A stretch of 64,000 nt of DNA, taken from contig NZ_PNYB01000010.1 of the NCBI RefSeq assembly GCF_002879855.1, forward strand, positions 167,364 through 231,363, written 5' to 3'. The position numbers were made by a program, and so were the translations under genes. Within the stretch, counting starts at the first letter, position 1. Each line of letters begins with the position of its first letter. Below are positions 54,419 to 63,635 of this stretch, piece after piece. The notes below the pieces were generated by a model. That model saw only the letters and a program-made list of their open reading frames with translations. It was not told the origin of the DNA and did no database searches. Origin of the DNA: Trinickia soli (lineage in GTDB: Bacteria > Pseudomonadota > Gammaproteobacteria > Burkholderiales > Burkholderiaceae).

Positions 54419-55735
54419 CTATCGCCCCAATTGCCCGAACGCCGGAATGCGCCGCAGCGCCGTCTTCACCTGCTCCGGCGTGATCAGCCGCGTGCACTCG
54501 AACTGCCGCGGCGTATCCTTGTGGCGCGGACACCAGAAGAAGTCCTGATGATCGAAGCGGTGCCGCACATCGTTCCAGCAACTGTTGCAGGCGTGATAGT
54601 TGATCACGCGAAACGGCGTGGCGAACTCGTTGGTCTCATGCGTAAACCCACTGATGAGCACCGTCGGCGTGCCCACCGCCCAGGCCAGCCACGAGAGGCC
54701 GCTCGACAGGCCGACGAACAGGCTCGCATGGCGCAACCAGCGTACGCGCTCCTGCAGCGGCCTGTCGCCCGTCTCGTCCTGCGCACCGTAGGGGATGTGG
54801 TTCCAGACGTAACCGAATCCATGGGTGGCCTTCTGATCGATGCAAATCACACGATAGCGGTGCGCCTTCAGGAACGCGACAATCTCGCGCCAGCCCGTGG
54901 GGTGGTTCCAGTACTTCGCCTGCGTCGAGCTTTGCACCGCGATCACGGCATAAGGCTCGTCGATCGGGGGGCTGTCGTCGTCTAGCGCGAGAAGGGGCCG
55001 CTCCTCGGCAGGATCGACGCCGAGCAGGTAGCCCGCCGTCCGGTGCAGGCCCACCAGCCGGAAATCGCAGGGCTGGCGAACGCACTCGTGATCGTCGAAG
55101 AAGAGCCCAAGGTTGTACGTGGCGTAATACTGCTGCGGGTGCACGGCCTCGGGCGTGACGAACTCGATCTCGGGATAGGCCTTCGCGAAGAGCGCAATGA
55201 GCTTGTCTGACATCGCGCAGGTCAACCGGCATCGGTGCTTGCGCTGGAACTTCACGGCGTACGGCAGCCACCCGACGACATCGCCGATGGTGCCGACCGG
55301 AAACTGGATCAGCACCGGCCGGCCTTCCGCGCAGTAGTGATGGGCGAACACGGGCGCCTCGTCGGGCGCCGCCTCGCGGCGCCAAACCTCGATCGAGAAG
55401 CGCACATAGTACTTTTTCGAACTCACCACGAGACCCGCGTCGAGTTCAGTCTCGAAGATAACGTTGCCGGTGTCGAGATCGCGCAGCCGCACGCGCCAGC
55501 CGCCCTCGGGCAACGCGACGCGGCAACCGTCGTTGAAGTCGAAGCGGATGCCGTGCGGGCCCGTCTGCGTAGCGGGCGGCGCCGGCGGCGTAAAAGCGGG
55601 CTTGGGCGGCGTCGCTGCGTTCGCTGGCGCCCCGCCGGCTTGTACGGACGAAGCCGGCAAATCTGGCGAGGCCGATGAAGCCGGCGCGCACGCGGCGGTC
55701 TGCTCGAGCGGCGAGGCACCTGAAGAAAGCTGCAT
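54419..55735 (-). CDS. autotransporter O-heptosyltransferase, TibC/Aah family
   Basis: 438 residues. After an Ala/Pro-rich N-terminus of about 60 residues come the N-terminal beta domain (GIRFDFNDGCRVALPEGGWR) and a GT-B-type catalytic core (FPVGTIGDVVGWLPYAVKFQ, ASLFVGLSSGLSWLAWAVGT). The C-terminal iron finger has four cysteines spaced C-x2-C-x15-C-x11-C (CNSCWNDV, FWCPRH, FECTRL), the spacing I recall for TibC's Fe-binding cysteines. It should add heptose to Ser residues of the adjacent autotransporter's repeats. ADP-heptose synthesis genes are not in the window. It converges on the autotransporter with a 117-bp gap. Confidence 0.9.
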   Translation of the reverse strand: MQLSSGASPLEQTAACAPASSASPDLPASSVQAGGAPANAATPPKPAFTPPAPPATQTGPHGIRFDFNDGCRVALPEGGWRVRLRDLDTGNVIFETELDAGLVVSSKKYYVRFSIEVWRREAAPDEAPVFAHHYCAEGRPVLIQFPVGTIGDVVGWLPYAVKFQRKHRCRLTCAMSDKLIALFAKAYPEIEFVTPEAVHPQQYYATYNLGLFFDDHECVRQPCDFRLVGLHRTAGYLLGVDPAEERPLLALDDDSPPIDEPYAVIAVQSSTQAKYWNHPTGWREIVAFLKAHRYRVICIDQKATHGFGYVWNHIPYGAQDETGDRPLQERVRWLRHASLFVGLSSGLSWLAWAVGTPTVLISGFTHETNEFATPFRVINYHACNSCWNDVRHRFDHQDFFWCPRHKDTPRQFECTRLITPEQVKTALRRIPAFGQLGR

Positions 55736-55942
55736 ATCGTTGATTCCCTTGGCGGCATTCGACTGACGTCGCGTCAGGCTGCGCCTGTCATGCCGGTTGC
55801 CGTGGCGCCGTCGACCGGATTCGCCGGCGCTCCACTATGACCATATCGACCTTATCGCGCGAAGGTTGAGCCGAATCAGGGTTTCGGAGCATACGACATC
55901 GCGCTGACACATGAGTCTGGCTTAATCCTGGCGGTCGTTGCA

Positions 55943-56731
55943 ATGCCCTTGTGGCCTTTGCCCTACGTACTTTTTCCGGCCACCTTCATCACCATGGATC
56001 GCGCCCTTCGTTTTTTTGCGCCCCCATCCGCACCCGCTCGCCTCGCGAGCGCGGTTCGCGCCCAAGCCCGGCTTCTGACGCCCGGCGACCTGTCCGCGTT
56101 GCTCGAACTCGAGCACGAGAAGTGGAACGCCGTCCAGGCGGCGTCGCGAGCCCAACTGCTGGCACGCATCGAAGCTCATCCCGAACTCGCGATAGGCGCG
56201 TTCTGCGTGCACACGGGAAAGTTGCTCGCCTCGCTTTTTCTGAAACCCGTGCCCGACGATTTCGATCGCAATGCAGACACCTGGCAGGCATGCGTGGCAG
56301 CGGCGCCGCTGAGCGACAGCCGATCGCTGTTCGGCATCAGCCTGAGCAGCCGGGATGCCGCCGGCGTCGACGCGCTGTTCGCGTTCTTCTGGCCTCGGGC
56401 GCTCGCGCGCGGTTGGCGCTATATCTATCTCGGCTCGCCGGTGCCGGGGCTGCGCGCATGGCGGCGGCACCATCCTCACGGCAACGTGGAGGACTACGTG
56501 TACCGTCGCCAGGGGGGCCGGCCGCTCGATCCGCAATTGCGCTACTACCACCGGCGCGGCTTTACGAAGATCGTCGGCGTGAAGCGCGACTACTTTCCGC
56601 ACGAGCGCTCGCTCGACTACGGCGTGCTGCTGCGCTGCACGGTCCCCCTCTCGCTGCTCGCACCCGTCTGGCGACGTCTGCCGGCGGCGTGGATCACGGG
56701 TGTCACGCACACGTTCGCCTCTTTCCTTTGA
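55943..56731 (+). CDS. GNAT-fold acyl/acetyltransferase-like protein
   Basis: 262 residues from ATG 55943; ATG 55994 is an alternative and neither has a clear ribosome site. Pattern of a GNAT protein: ARLLTPGDLSALLELEHEKW at the start, an activity strand near FGISLSSRDAAGVDALFAFF, and YYHRRGFTKIVGVKRDYFPH followed by LDYGVLLRCTVPL. It lacks a clean acetyl-CoA loop. First of three same-strand genes (with a desaturase and a second GNAT protein) that look like an operon; the middle and last overlap. The product may be a modified lipid or fatty amide; the specific reaction is unknown. Confidence 0.7.
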   Translation: MPLWPLPYVLFPATFITMDRALRFFAPPSAPARLASAVRAQARLLTPGDLSALLELEHEKWNAVQAASRAQLLARIEAHPELAIGAFCVHTGKLLASLFLKPVPDDFDRNADTWQACVAAAPLSDSRSLFGISLSSRDAAGVDALFAFFWPRALARGWRYIYLGSPVPGLRAWRRHHPHGNVEDYVYRRQGGRPLDPQLRYYHRRGFTKIVGVKRDYFPHERSLDYGVLLRCTVPLSLLAPVWRRLPAAWITGVTHTFASFL

Positions 56732-56747
56732 TCGAGCCGGAACCCCC

Positions 56748-57665
56748 ATGCATTCTGTCGTTGCCCTGCGCCCGAGCCGCCGCGCCGATCTGCCGAGCCT
56801 GCTGTTTCTCGCCATCGTCGCGCTCAACACGATCGTGCTTGCGACCACGCCACACCTCTGGGTGCGAGCGTTGCTGAGCCTGCCGCAGGCACTGCTGCTG
56901 GCCGGCTGCCAGGAAGCCAAGCACATGGCAGTTCACGGCACCTTTCTCTCGGACCGCCGTGCGAACGATACCGTCGGCGTGCTTTGCGCCGCCCTGTTCG
57001 GCGTGAACTTCACGGCCTATCGCTACTTCCATCTGCAACACCATCGCGCGAGTTGCACGCAGGCCGATCCAGAAGGCCGGCTCTATGCGCTCAGTTGGCG
57101 CACGCGATGGATCTGGGCGCTCGCGCCGCTGGAGCTGCCGTGGATCGCCTGGCATCAGAACCGCGTGGGCTGGCCGATGGTGCCGCGCTCAAGGCGCCGC
57201 GAGTGCAACGTCGCGCTCGGCTGGATGCTCGGGTTCTTCGCGCTCGTCGCCATCGGCGCATGGCGTGCGCCGCAAGCCGTGCTCTGGGCCTATGCGCTTC
57301 CAGCCGCCCTCCTCGCATGGTTCGATTTCGTGCTGACGCAAGCCGAGCACTACGGGGTGCCCGTCGCGCGGGCCGCGACGCGCCGTGAGCCCGGCGACAT
57401 CACGCATGACATCGTGCTGCCCTTCGGGCTCGGTTGGCTCATGCTCCATCGCTCTCTGCACCGCGTCCATCATCGCTACCCCGCCTCTCGCTGGCACGAC
57501 GCGCCGCGGCGCCTGCGCGACGATCCGACGGCCGCGCCGCTGACCTACTCCGCATTCGTGCGCCATTGGCTGGCCGCGGGCCCGCGGCTCTGGCTGCCGA
57601 ACAGCCCGGAGCCGGGCGCGCCGCCGGTTGCCCACGCGAAGCGTCGCCGCAACCTCACCCGATGA
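56748..57665 (+). CDS. membrane fatty acid desaturase-like protein
   Basis: 305 residues from ATG 56748. The three histidine clusters of the integral-membrane desaturase/hydroxylase superfamily are present: KHMAVHG (near residue 60), HLQHH (near 90) and HRVHH (near 240), with membrane segments between them (LPSLLFLAIVALNTIVLATT, CNVALGWMLGFFALVAIGAW). These bind a di-iron centre that oxidises an acyl chain. Flanking GNAT genes suggest the acyl group is transferred or made as part of a small pathway. No electron-donor gene is adjacent. Confidence 0.88.
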   Translation: MHSVVALRPSRRADLPSLLFLAIVALNTIVLATTPHLWVRALLSLPQALLLAGCQEAKHMAVHGTFLSDRRANDTVGVLCAALFGVNFTAYRYFHLQHHRASCTQADPEGRLYALSWRTRWIWALAPLELPWIAWHQNRVGWPMVPRSRRRECNVALGWMLGFFALVAIGAWRAPQAVLWAYALPAALLAWFDFVLTQAEHYGVPVARAATRREPGDITHDIVLPFGLGWLMLHRSLHRVHHRYPASRWHDAPRRLRDDPTAAPLTYSAFVRHWLAAGPRLWLPNSPEPGAPPVAHAKRRRNLTR

Positions 57666-58759
57666 GCCAATACCGATTCTCGATCGCGCAGCCGGACGAT
57701 GACGCGCAACTGCGCGCCCGCATGGCGGCCGATTGGATCGAGGGCGCCGTCGCGCTGAGTCTGCGGCGCGAACCGTCCTACTTCGCCGCAAGCCGCCTGC
57801 AGGGCGCGATGCAGACCATCGTGTGCCGCGAGGCGGCCACGGACACCATCGTGGCCACGCTCGCGCGCAGCGTGGCGACCGTATTCCTCGACGGCATGCC
57901 ACAGCGCGCGGCGCTCGTCTCCGATTTGCGCGTCGATCGCGCTCACCGCGGCCGCGGGGTGGTCGCGCGGCTGTTCGGCGAACTGCGTGCGCTGCACGAG
58001 GCCGATCCGCTGCCTTGCTACACGCTCGTGTACGAAGACAACGAACCGGCGCTGCGCAGCCTCGCGAGCGGGCGCCCCGGCATGCCGCGCCTGCGACGAT
58101 TCAGCCGGCTGCAAACGCACGCGCTTCACCTGGGCGCCCGGCGCAGTCCTCCGGCATCGGCGCAGGCGACGATCAGGCGCGCGCAGCCGGACGAGTTGCC
58201 CGAGATCGTTCGCTTTCTGGCCACGCAGCGCGCCGCGGGCGCCTGGGCACCGGTGATCGGGGTCGACGATTTCGAACCCGGCGGGCGCTGCGACACGCTA
58301 CGCGCGGAGGACTTCTTTTTGGCACTCGGCGACGGACGCATCCGCGCGACGATCGCGGCATGGGATCAAGCGCCGCTGCGGCAGGCACACGTGGAGCGCT
58401 ACGCGCGGCCGATCGCGTGGGCGCGCCCGGCCTACAATCTCGTCGCCGCGTTGCGCGGCAGGCCGCCGCTGCCGGCGCCCGGCGGACGTCTGCCCTATGT
58501 CTATCTCGCCTTCATCGCCGCTGAAAATGACGACGCGGCACTTTGCGCAGCGCTGTTGGACCACGTCTGCGGGGCGCTCGGGGGCGAGCGATGGATGCAC
58601 GCGCTCGCGGCACTGGATGAGCATGATCCGCTGCAGCGCGTGTTCGGCGGCTACCGGGCCACGCGCTCGGCCGTGCTCTGCTTCGAAATGCTCTTCGATG
58701 CCGGGCGCGCCTGCGCGCCGCCGGCAGGCCGCCCGCGCGTCGAATTCGCGCTCACTTGA
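57662..58759 (+). CDS. GNAT-family acetyltransferase-like protein (two-domain)
   Basis: 365 residues; start ATG 57662 overlaps the desaturase stop (ATGA). The first half is a GNAT domain with ALVSDLRVDRAHRGRGVVAR, where R-x-x-x-G-R-G-V-V is the acetyl-CoA loop, then YTLVYEDNEPALRSLASGR. The second half (from about residue 165) repeats the fold weakly (ATIRRAQPDELPEIVRFLAT, YVYLAFIAAENDDAALCAAL). It is probably the acyl-transfer step of the same pathway as the two genes before it. The substrate is unknown. Confidence 0.82.
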   Translation: MSQYRFSIAQPDDDAQLRARMAADWIEGAVALSLRREPSYFAASRLQGAMQTIVCREAATDTIVATLARSVATVFLDGMPQRAALVSDLRVDRAHRGRGVVARLFGELRALHEADPLPCYTLVYEDNEPALRSLASGRPGMPRLRRFSRLQTHALHLGARRSPPASAQATIRRAQPDELPEIVRFLATQRAAGAWAPVIGVDDFEPGGRCDTLRAEDFFLALGDGRIRATIAAWDQAPLRQAHVERYARPIAWARPAYNLVAALRGRPPLPAPGGRLPYVYLAFIAAENDDAALCAALLDHVCGALGGERWMHALAALDEHDPLQRVFGGYRATRSAVLCFEMLFDAGRACAPPAGRPRVEFALT

Positions 58760-58810
58760 GGGCTCCACGTCGCATCCTTGCACCGTGCCGGGGCAAGCTC
58801 GCGCACTCGC

Positions 58811-58871
58811 TTCGGCTTCCTGCACATTGGATCGCACACCGGCCGGTACCGTCATCTTGGCTATCTAGCAT
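58811..58871 (+). promoter_or_regulatory. imperfect PIP box promoter of the 1003-residue effector candidate
   Basis: TTCGG (58811..58815), exactly 15 nt, ATCGC (58831..58835), then exactly 30 nt to TAGCAT (58866..58871), which fits YANNNT. One base differs from consensus in each half-site, but the spacing is right throughout. It is 52 bp before the gene. Confidence 0.5.
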
Positions 58872-58922
58872 GGCCGACGAAAGAATGCCCCATACCGATC
58901 TGTCAGTTCCTCAGGATGTGCC

Positions 58923-61900
58923 ATGCCTCGATTCAACCCGATCTCACCGCTGCCCACGTTCACCGAGACGAGCGTCGCGCACGACACCGCGCCCGTGCGT
59001 GAGACGTCCTCGCCCATCGTGACGTCGACCAAACCGCCGCGCGGAACGATCAGGGACCGTTTCGAGCAGATGATCGACATGCGGAAAGTGCCGCAACCGC
59101 CGGCTCTTCGCGTAGACGGTTGGAACGAGCAAACCGCGATGCAAATCTGCGAAGGATGGCGCGACAGCCTCGTCGAGAAGGTCTCGGTCCCCGAGCTCTC
59201 TCATCTTCTCGCCCTGAACTTCGAACGCGCGCACGCCGATGAGATTCCGCCCGAGCGCAGGGCCGAGCGGCTGCTGCCCGAAGGCGCCGGCAAGGCCGAC
59301 TACTACGCGGCGATGGTCGAAACCTTCCTGAAGGCGATCGGCGCGGACGACGAGGAGATGGGAAAAATCCTCGACAGCTTCAAGCGGGCCGGCCTAGGCG
59401 CGTTGCACCGGCAGCCCGTCCTCGCCTCGTCCACGGCCAACGGCATCCTCGGCGCCGTTCAGATCGGCGCAAGCCTGCATCCGCCGGCGAAGGTCGCCCT
59501 CTCGACCGTCCAGCTCGTGCTGACAGCGGTCAGCAGCGCGCTCGCGGTGTTTTCGTCGAAGCTGCGCTTTCGCAATTCAGGCACCGAGGAAGTGATGCCG
59601 TATGGCAAGGCCGATGCGCCGCCGAGCGGAAAAATCGGCCCGAGCGTGGCAGGCGCTTCCTGGAAACTGCTGACGCAGCTTGGCAAGATCAGTGCCGACG
59701 TCAAGGAGATGGAAGCGGCGCTGGCCGAACTCGAACGCGCGCAGGCCGAATGGTCGAGCAAGCCCGAGGGTTCCGCCGCGTGGCACCTCGCCGAGCGGAA
59801 ACTGCGTGCCGCGGGCGATGATCTGAGCGTCGCGTTCGCGGCATTCTGTTTCCGCAGCGAGTTCAAAGCACAGTACAAGGCCGCATCCGAAAGCGCCAAG
59901 GTGGAGTACCGAGGCAACGAACTCAATCTCGGCCTCGGCTATGTCAACGGTGCCGCCAGCCTGACGGCGACGCTGATGGCCATTTTCGCGCCGACCGCGC
60001 CGGCGACGTTCGGCATGTCCGTGGCCGCCGTCGCTGTCGGCGCACTTGCCTATGTGGGATACCAATTGAGCACCGGCCCGAGCAAGGACGGCGAAGCGAA
60101 GGCCACGCGGGCCATCGTCGCGCTGGCGAAATCGGCCGACCTCATGGGCGGCAAGGCATCGAAGCAGCAAACAGCGCGTGCCGAGGCCTACCGCATCTAT
60201 CTCGGCGAGCGACGCTCACGCGATCCGGCAGTCAAATCGGGCGCTCGCGGCAAGCTGCTCGATACACTCGGGCAGATCGCCGCCGACGACAGCACGAACG
60301 ACGAGTTGCGGCCGCTGGACAACTGGACGGCCTACGCCGACTACCGCGCACGACGAAACGACAAGCTCACCGAGATCGAGGGCGATCATGCGCGGCTGCT
60401 CGGTCTCGTCCGCGCAGGGATCGCGGCACGCCAACCGCCCTCGGCACAGACAGCGGCCAGCGGCAACGCAACCGCAACGGCGGTACCGGGCGCGCCGTCA
60501 CGCGAACTCGAGCTTGTGACGGAGGTTCTCGAAGCCGACCGCGCACAACGAAGCGAGGCCGCGCTGCAAGCGCTCGATGCGCAGTTCGCGCAGACGCACG
60601 AGGCGAAGTTCAACACCGGCACCGTGACGAGCGCCTGGAAGACCCCCTACCGCATGCGTTTCGACAGCATGGGCCGTCTGCTGCTCGGCAAAGTGGTCGC
60701 ATCGACGCGCGCGCTGCTCAAGCACAAGACGGGCACCGTGCCCGAGTCGGGACCGCAGGCGCAATTTCATACGACGCGCTTGGCCGGCAAGCGGCAAATC
60801 CTGAAGGCAAGCCTGCGCGACTGGGTCAACTTCGAGACGGCGCAAGCGCGCCTCAAGGAGGCAGCAAAGCTGCCTGCCGGCGACACGGCGGCCGTGCGCG
60901 AGAAGCTCGCTTCAGCCGCCCGGGCGCTCGCGGCGATCGGCGATGCCGATGCGCAAGCACTCTTTATGGGCGACGGCCGCGCGCAGGTGGAAGCGACGCG
61001 GCTGGCGAAGCGACTGACTGCCGGCGAAGAGGAGCGCTACACGATGACCATGGGGGGAGCCGCTGCCGTCGCCGCCACAGCCAATACGTTCGGCGCAGCA
61101 TTCAGCCTTGGCGTGAACGTCAAGAAGGACATACTCGCAGGCCACGGCCATCCCTGGCAGACGCACTACGGGGACCAGAAGGACGGCCAGGTCATCACGC
61201 AAGGCAGTACGCCGATTACGGCTCACTATTCGGCCGGCGAACGCGCACGCTTTCAGAAGACCGAAATGGCCCGCCTGCTCGCGATACTCAAGCGCAAGGG
61301 GGAACCGTTGAAGCTCGCGCTGGACGTGCCCGAGGCCGAGACCTATTCGCCGTCGGACCAGCAGCTCGATTTCAAGGCGCTCGACGCCTCGCTCGACTCA
61401 CTCGTGAACGAGCTCGAGACGCGCGCCGATATCGCCGACGAACTGACGCTGTCGGTCGGCGGCCGCAAGATCACGGCCGGCAGACTCGACGGCACGACCG
61501 ATTACTATACGTGGCGCCGCGAGCAAGCCTCGCGGCGCACGCGGGCCGCGTTCCGCCTCGGTCAGGCGCGCGTCGTCGGCAAGGCGGCGTGGCTCTCGCT
61601 GGCTTCGCCGGTCGCGCAGGCGCTCGCGCACATTCCGCTCTCACGCACAGGCAAGGCGGCTCGACGCGGCAGCCAGAAAAGCGTCGAGGTCCGCGATGCA
61701 CTCGCGGCGCTGGCCGGCGACGCACGGATGAGCTCGATCGCGAGCCAACGCTCCGAGCCGGCTGGCCACACTCGACCCGGCGACCATGGCGATCGCGATA
61801 GCGATCGCGATCATCTCGACGAGGACAGGGACAGCTTCTACGAGCTCGACCTCGGGCCGGCGATCGAGTCCGACCGGTTCGAGATCGACATCGGTCAGGC

Positions 61901-61934
61901 CGATGCACGCATCGGCCGCTCGGGGCGCCGCTGA
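58923..61934 (+). CDS. large effector or translocator candidate with hydrophobic segments
   Basis: 1003 residues; AGGA lies six bases after-spaced before ATG 58923. The first 45 residues are Ser/Thr/Pro-rich. A region of long helices with coiled-coil character (ISADVKEMEAALAELERAQA) sits between hydrophobic stretches near residues 180-205 (ALSTVQLVLTAVSSALAVF) and 340-380 (TATLMAIFAPTAPATFGMSV). A third, weaker one is near 710 (GGAAAVAATANTFGAAFSL). The C-terminus is charged and Asp-rich. No enzyme domain is recognised. Helices plus membrane segments recall translocator-like or membrane-targeted effectors. Effector status rests on composition, an imperfect Hrp promoter and the neighbourhood. 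Confidence 0.6.
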   Translation: MPRFNPISPLPTFTETSVAHDTAPVRETSSPIVTSTKPPRGTIRDRFEQMIDMRKVPQPPALRVDGWNEQTAMQICEGWRDSLVEKVSVPELSHLLALNFERAHADEIPPERRAERLLPEGAGKADYYAAMVETFLKAIGADDEEMGKILDSFKRAGLGALHRQPVLASSTANGILGAVQIGASLHPPAKVALSTVQLVLTAVSSALAVFSSKLRFRNSGTEEVMPYGKADAPPSGKIGPSVAGASWKLLTQLGKISADVKEMEAALAELERAQAEWSSKPEGSAAWHLAERKLRAAGDDLSVAFAAFCFRSEFKAQYKAASESAKVEYRGNELNLGLGYVNGAASLTATLMAIFAPTAPATFGMSVAAVAVGALAYVGYQLSTGPSKDGEAKATRAIVALAKSADLMGGKASKQQTARAEAYRIYLGERRSRDPAVKSGARGKLLDTLGQIAADDSTNDELRPLDNWTAYADYRARRNDKLTEIEGDHARLLGLVRAGIAARQPPSAQTAASGNATATAVPGAPSRELELVTEVLEADRAQRSEAALQALDAQFAQTHEAKFNTGTVTSAWKTPYRMRFDSMGRLLLGKVVASTRALLKHKTGTVPESGPQAQFHTTRLAGKRQILKASLRDWVNFETAQARLKEAAKLPAGDTAAVREKLASAARALAAIGDADAQALFMGDGRAQVEATRLAKRLTAGEEERYTMTMGGAAAVAATANTFGAAFSLGVNVKKDILAGHGHPWQTHYGDQKDGQVITQGSTPITAHYSAGERARFQKTEMARLLAILKRKGEPLKLALDVPEAETYSPSDQQLDFKALDASLDSLVNELETRADIADELTLSVGGRKITAGRLDGTTDYYTWRREQASRRTRAAFRLGQARVVGKAAWLSLASPVAQALAHIPLSRTGKAARRGSQKSVEVRDALAALAGDARMSSIASQRSEPAGHTRPGDHGDRDSDRDHLDEDRDSFYELDLGPAIESDRFEIDIGQADARIGRSGRR

Positions 61935-62024
61935 AGCGACGGTGCAACAAGCCCGGAAGATGGTAGTGCCCTGCTCGATCGGGAGGCTCGCTGGTTTGTC
62001 TGCTGCATAGGTACTTCGGTCTAC

Positions 62025-62038
62025 TAAGGAAATCCTTA
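62025..62038. promoter_or_regulatory. short palindrome upstream of the PAS-sigma gene
   Basis: TAAGGA-AA-TCCTTA is a 6-bp inverted repeat, followed by GAGGATTACCCCT, in the 265-bp spacer before the sigma gene. TACCCCT fits the NarL-type heptamer TACYYMT, and AAGGAAATCCTT recalls sites of LuxR-class response regulators. The regulator is unknown, and the match may be chance. Confidence 0.3.
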
Positions 62039-62199
62039 CGAGGATTACCCCTACGCATATCACCCTGAAAATCGAGAGGCGTCCTGCCGTTAACACAGAC
62101 GAGGCGGCCCGCTCTCCGGTTCAGGCAGGAAAAACAGACTTCCCTCCACTCCGCGACACTTGCGAGCGCAGCGCCTGAATCATGAAAGGAACACAGGAA

Positions 62200-63558
62200 A
62201 TGATCGTGAGCAACGCGACGGAACCTCGTCTCTTCTGGTCCAGCCAGGCCGACCGCCCGATACCGCGCGCGATACGCTTGCACGGTGTGCGCAGGCTGGC
62301 GCCGTCCCTTGCGATAGCCGCCGCTTCGCCGGCCGTGATCTTTGTCGATTGCGAGAACGCCGATGCCGCCTCGGAGCTTGGCAGGCTGCGCGCCGACACC
62401 GGCCCCGACGGCTACCTCATCCCGGTGCTGCCAGAACTGCGTCCGCAGGACGTCATCTCGCTGGTGGCGCATGGCGCCAACGACGCGGCCTGCCACGCCG
62501 ATCTCGAGCGGCCGGCGCCGATCATCAAGCGAGCGAAGGATCAGGCGCAGCTGATGCGCCTCGCGCGCGAAGACGGCGCCGACCTGCCACGGCTGCTCGG
62601 CTTCGTCGACGGCATGGATTCGCCCGTGTTCCTGAAGGATGCCAACGGCCTCTACACCGGCGCCAACCATCGTTTCGAAAATTTCCTCGGCACCGGCCGG
62701 GAAGGCATTCAGGGCAAGACCGTCTACGATATCGCGCCGTCCGACCTCGCGCTCACCTACCACCGCGCCGACCTCGAACTGTTCGCGCGCGGCGGCACCC
62801 AGATCTACGCGACCGGCATGCGGCACGCCACACGCGGCGTGCGCCCCGTGCGTCTGTACAAGCGAACGCTTCATGATCCTACGGGACGGATCGTCGGCAT
62901 CGTCGGCACGATGCACGAGATCGGCGACGCGCGGGGACAGCGCGCGGTCCGTGCCGAGTTCGATGCGCTGAGCCGCAGCGGCGGCTTGCCCGTCGATTCG
63001 CCGCTGAGCACGGCGCCCGTGACGGACCCCGACCGGCCGCTCGTCTCTCGCATCGCGGCCGGCGAACCGTCGGCGCTCGCGCGGCTTTACGACCTCTATC
63101 GCGCTCGTCTCTCGCGCTTCGTGCGTCGACTGTCCGCGAACGATTCGCTGATCGAGGAAATCGTCAACGATACGTTTCTCGTCGTATGGAACAAGGCACA
63201 CGAGTTCCGCGCCGAATGCGCGGTCTCGACCTGGCTGATGGCCATCGCCTACCGCTGCGCGCTGAAGGCGCTGCGCGAGCAACGGCACACTCTGCTCGAG
63301 GTGGAACTGACTCACCCCGACCTCGTGCTCGAGTATTGGCACGATCACGAAACGCCTGATCTGCTCGCCAAAGCATTCGATTTGCTCTCCGAAGACCTGC
63401 GCGTCGCCACAGCGCTCGCCTATCTCTTCGGACATTCGATGGAAGAGATCGCACAGATCACCGGATGCCCGGTGACGACGGTCAAGGCTCGCCTGCATCG
63501 CGCTCGCGGCAAGCTGCGCACGCGGCTGGCGATGCTCGGCGAGCACGGGTACGCCTGA
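62200..63558 (+). CDS. receiver-like / PAS / ECF-type sigma factor fusion
   Basis: 452 residues from ATG 62200, which has AAGGA nine bases upstream; ATG 62182 would add six residues. Residues about 20-115 look like a degenerate response-regulator receiver (PAVIFVDCENADA; PIIKRAKDQAQLM in the place of the Lys loop). Residues about 125-235 are a PAS domain (DGMDSPVFLKDANGLYTGAN, then LHDPTGRIVGIVGTMHEIGD). The rest is an ECF sigma: region 2 (ARLYDLYRARLSRFVRRLSA, STWLMAIAYRCALKALR) and region 4 (LAYLFGHSMEEIAQITGCPV, then KARLHRARGKL). It probably couples a signal sensed by PAS to promoter choice. It sits between an effector candidate and an hrpII-box gene. Confidence 0.82.
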   Translation: MIVSNATEPRLFWSSQADRPIPRAIRLHGVRRLAPSLAIAAASPAVIFVDCENADAASELGRLRADTGPDGYLIPVLPELRPQDVISLVAHGANDAACHADLERPAPIIKRAKDQAQLMRLAREDGADLPRLLGFVDGMDSPVFLKDANGLYTGANHRFENFLGTGREGIQGKTVYDIAPSDLALTYHRADLELFARGGTQIYATGMRHATRGVRPVRLYKRTLHDPTGRIVGIVGTMHEIGDARGQRAVRAEFDALSRSGGLPVDSPLSTAPVTDPDRPLVSRIAAGEPSALARLYDLYRARLSRFVRRLSANDSLIEEIVNDTFLVVWNKAHEFRAECAVSTWLMAIAYRCALKALREQRHTLLEVELTHPDLVLEYWHDHETPDLLAKAFDLLSEDLRVATALAYLFGHSMEEIAQITGCPVTTVKARLHRARGKLRTRLAMLGEHGYA

Positions 63559-63635
63559 AGCCAACCCTGCTGCCGCTCGTCGGTACGACAGCGCCGCTCG
63601 GGTGCTCGACCGGGCGCACGCGCGAACCACGTCGC

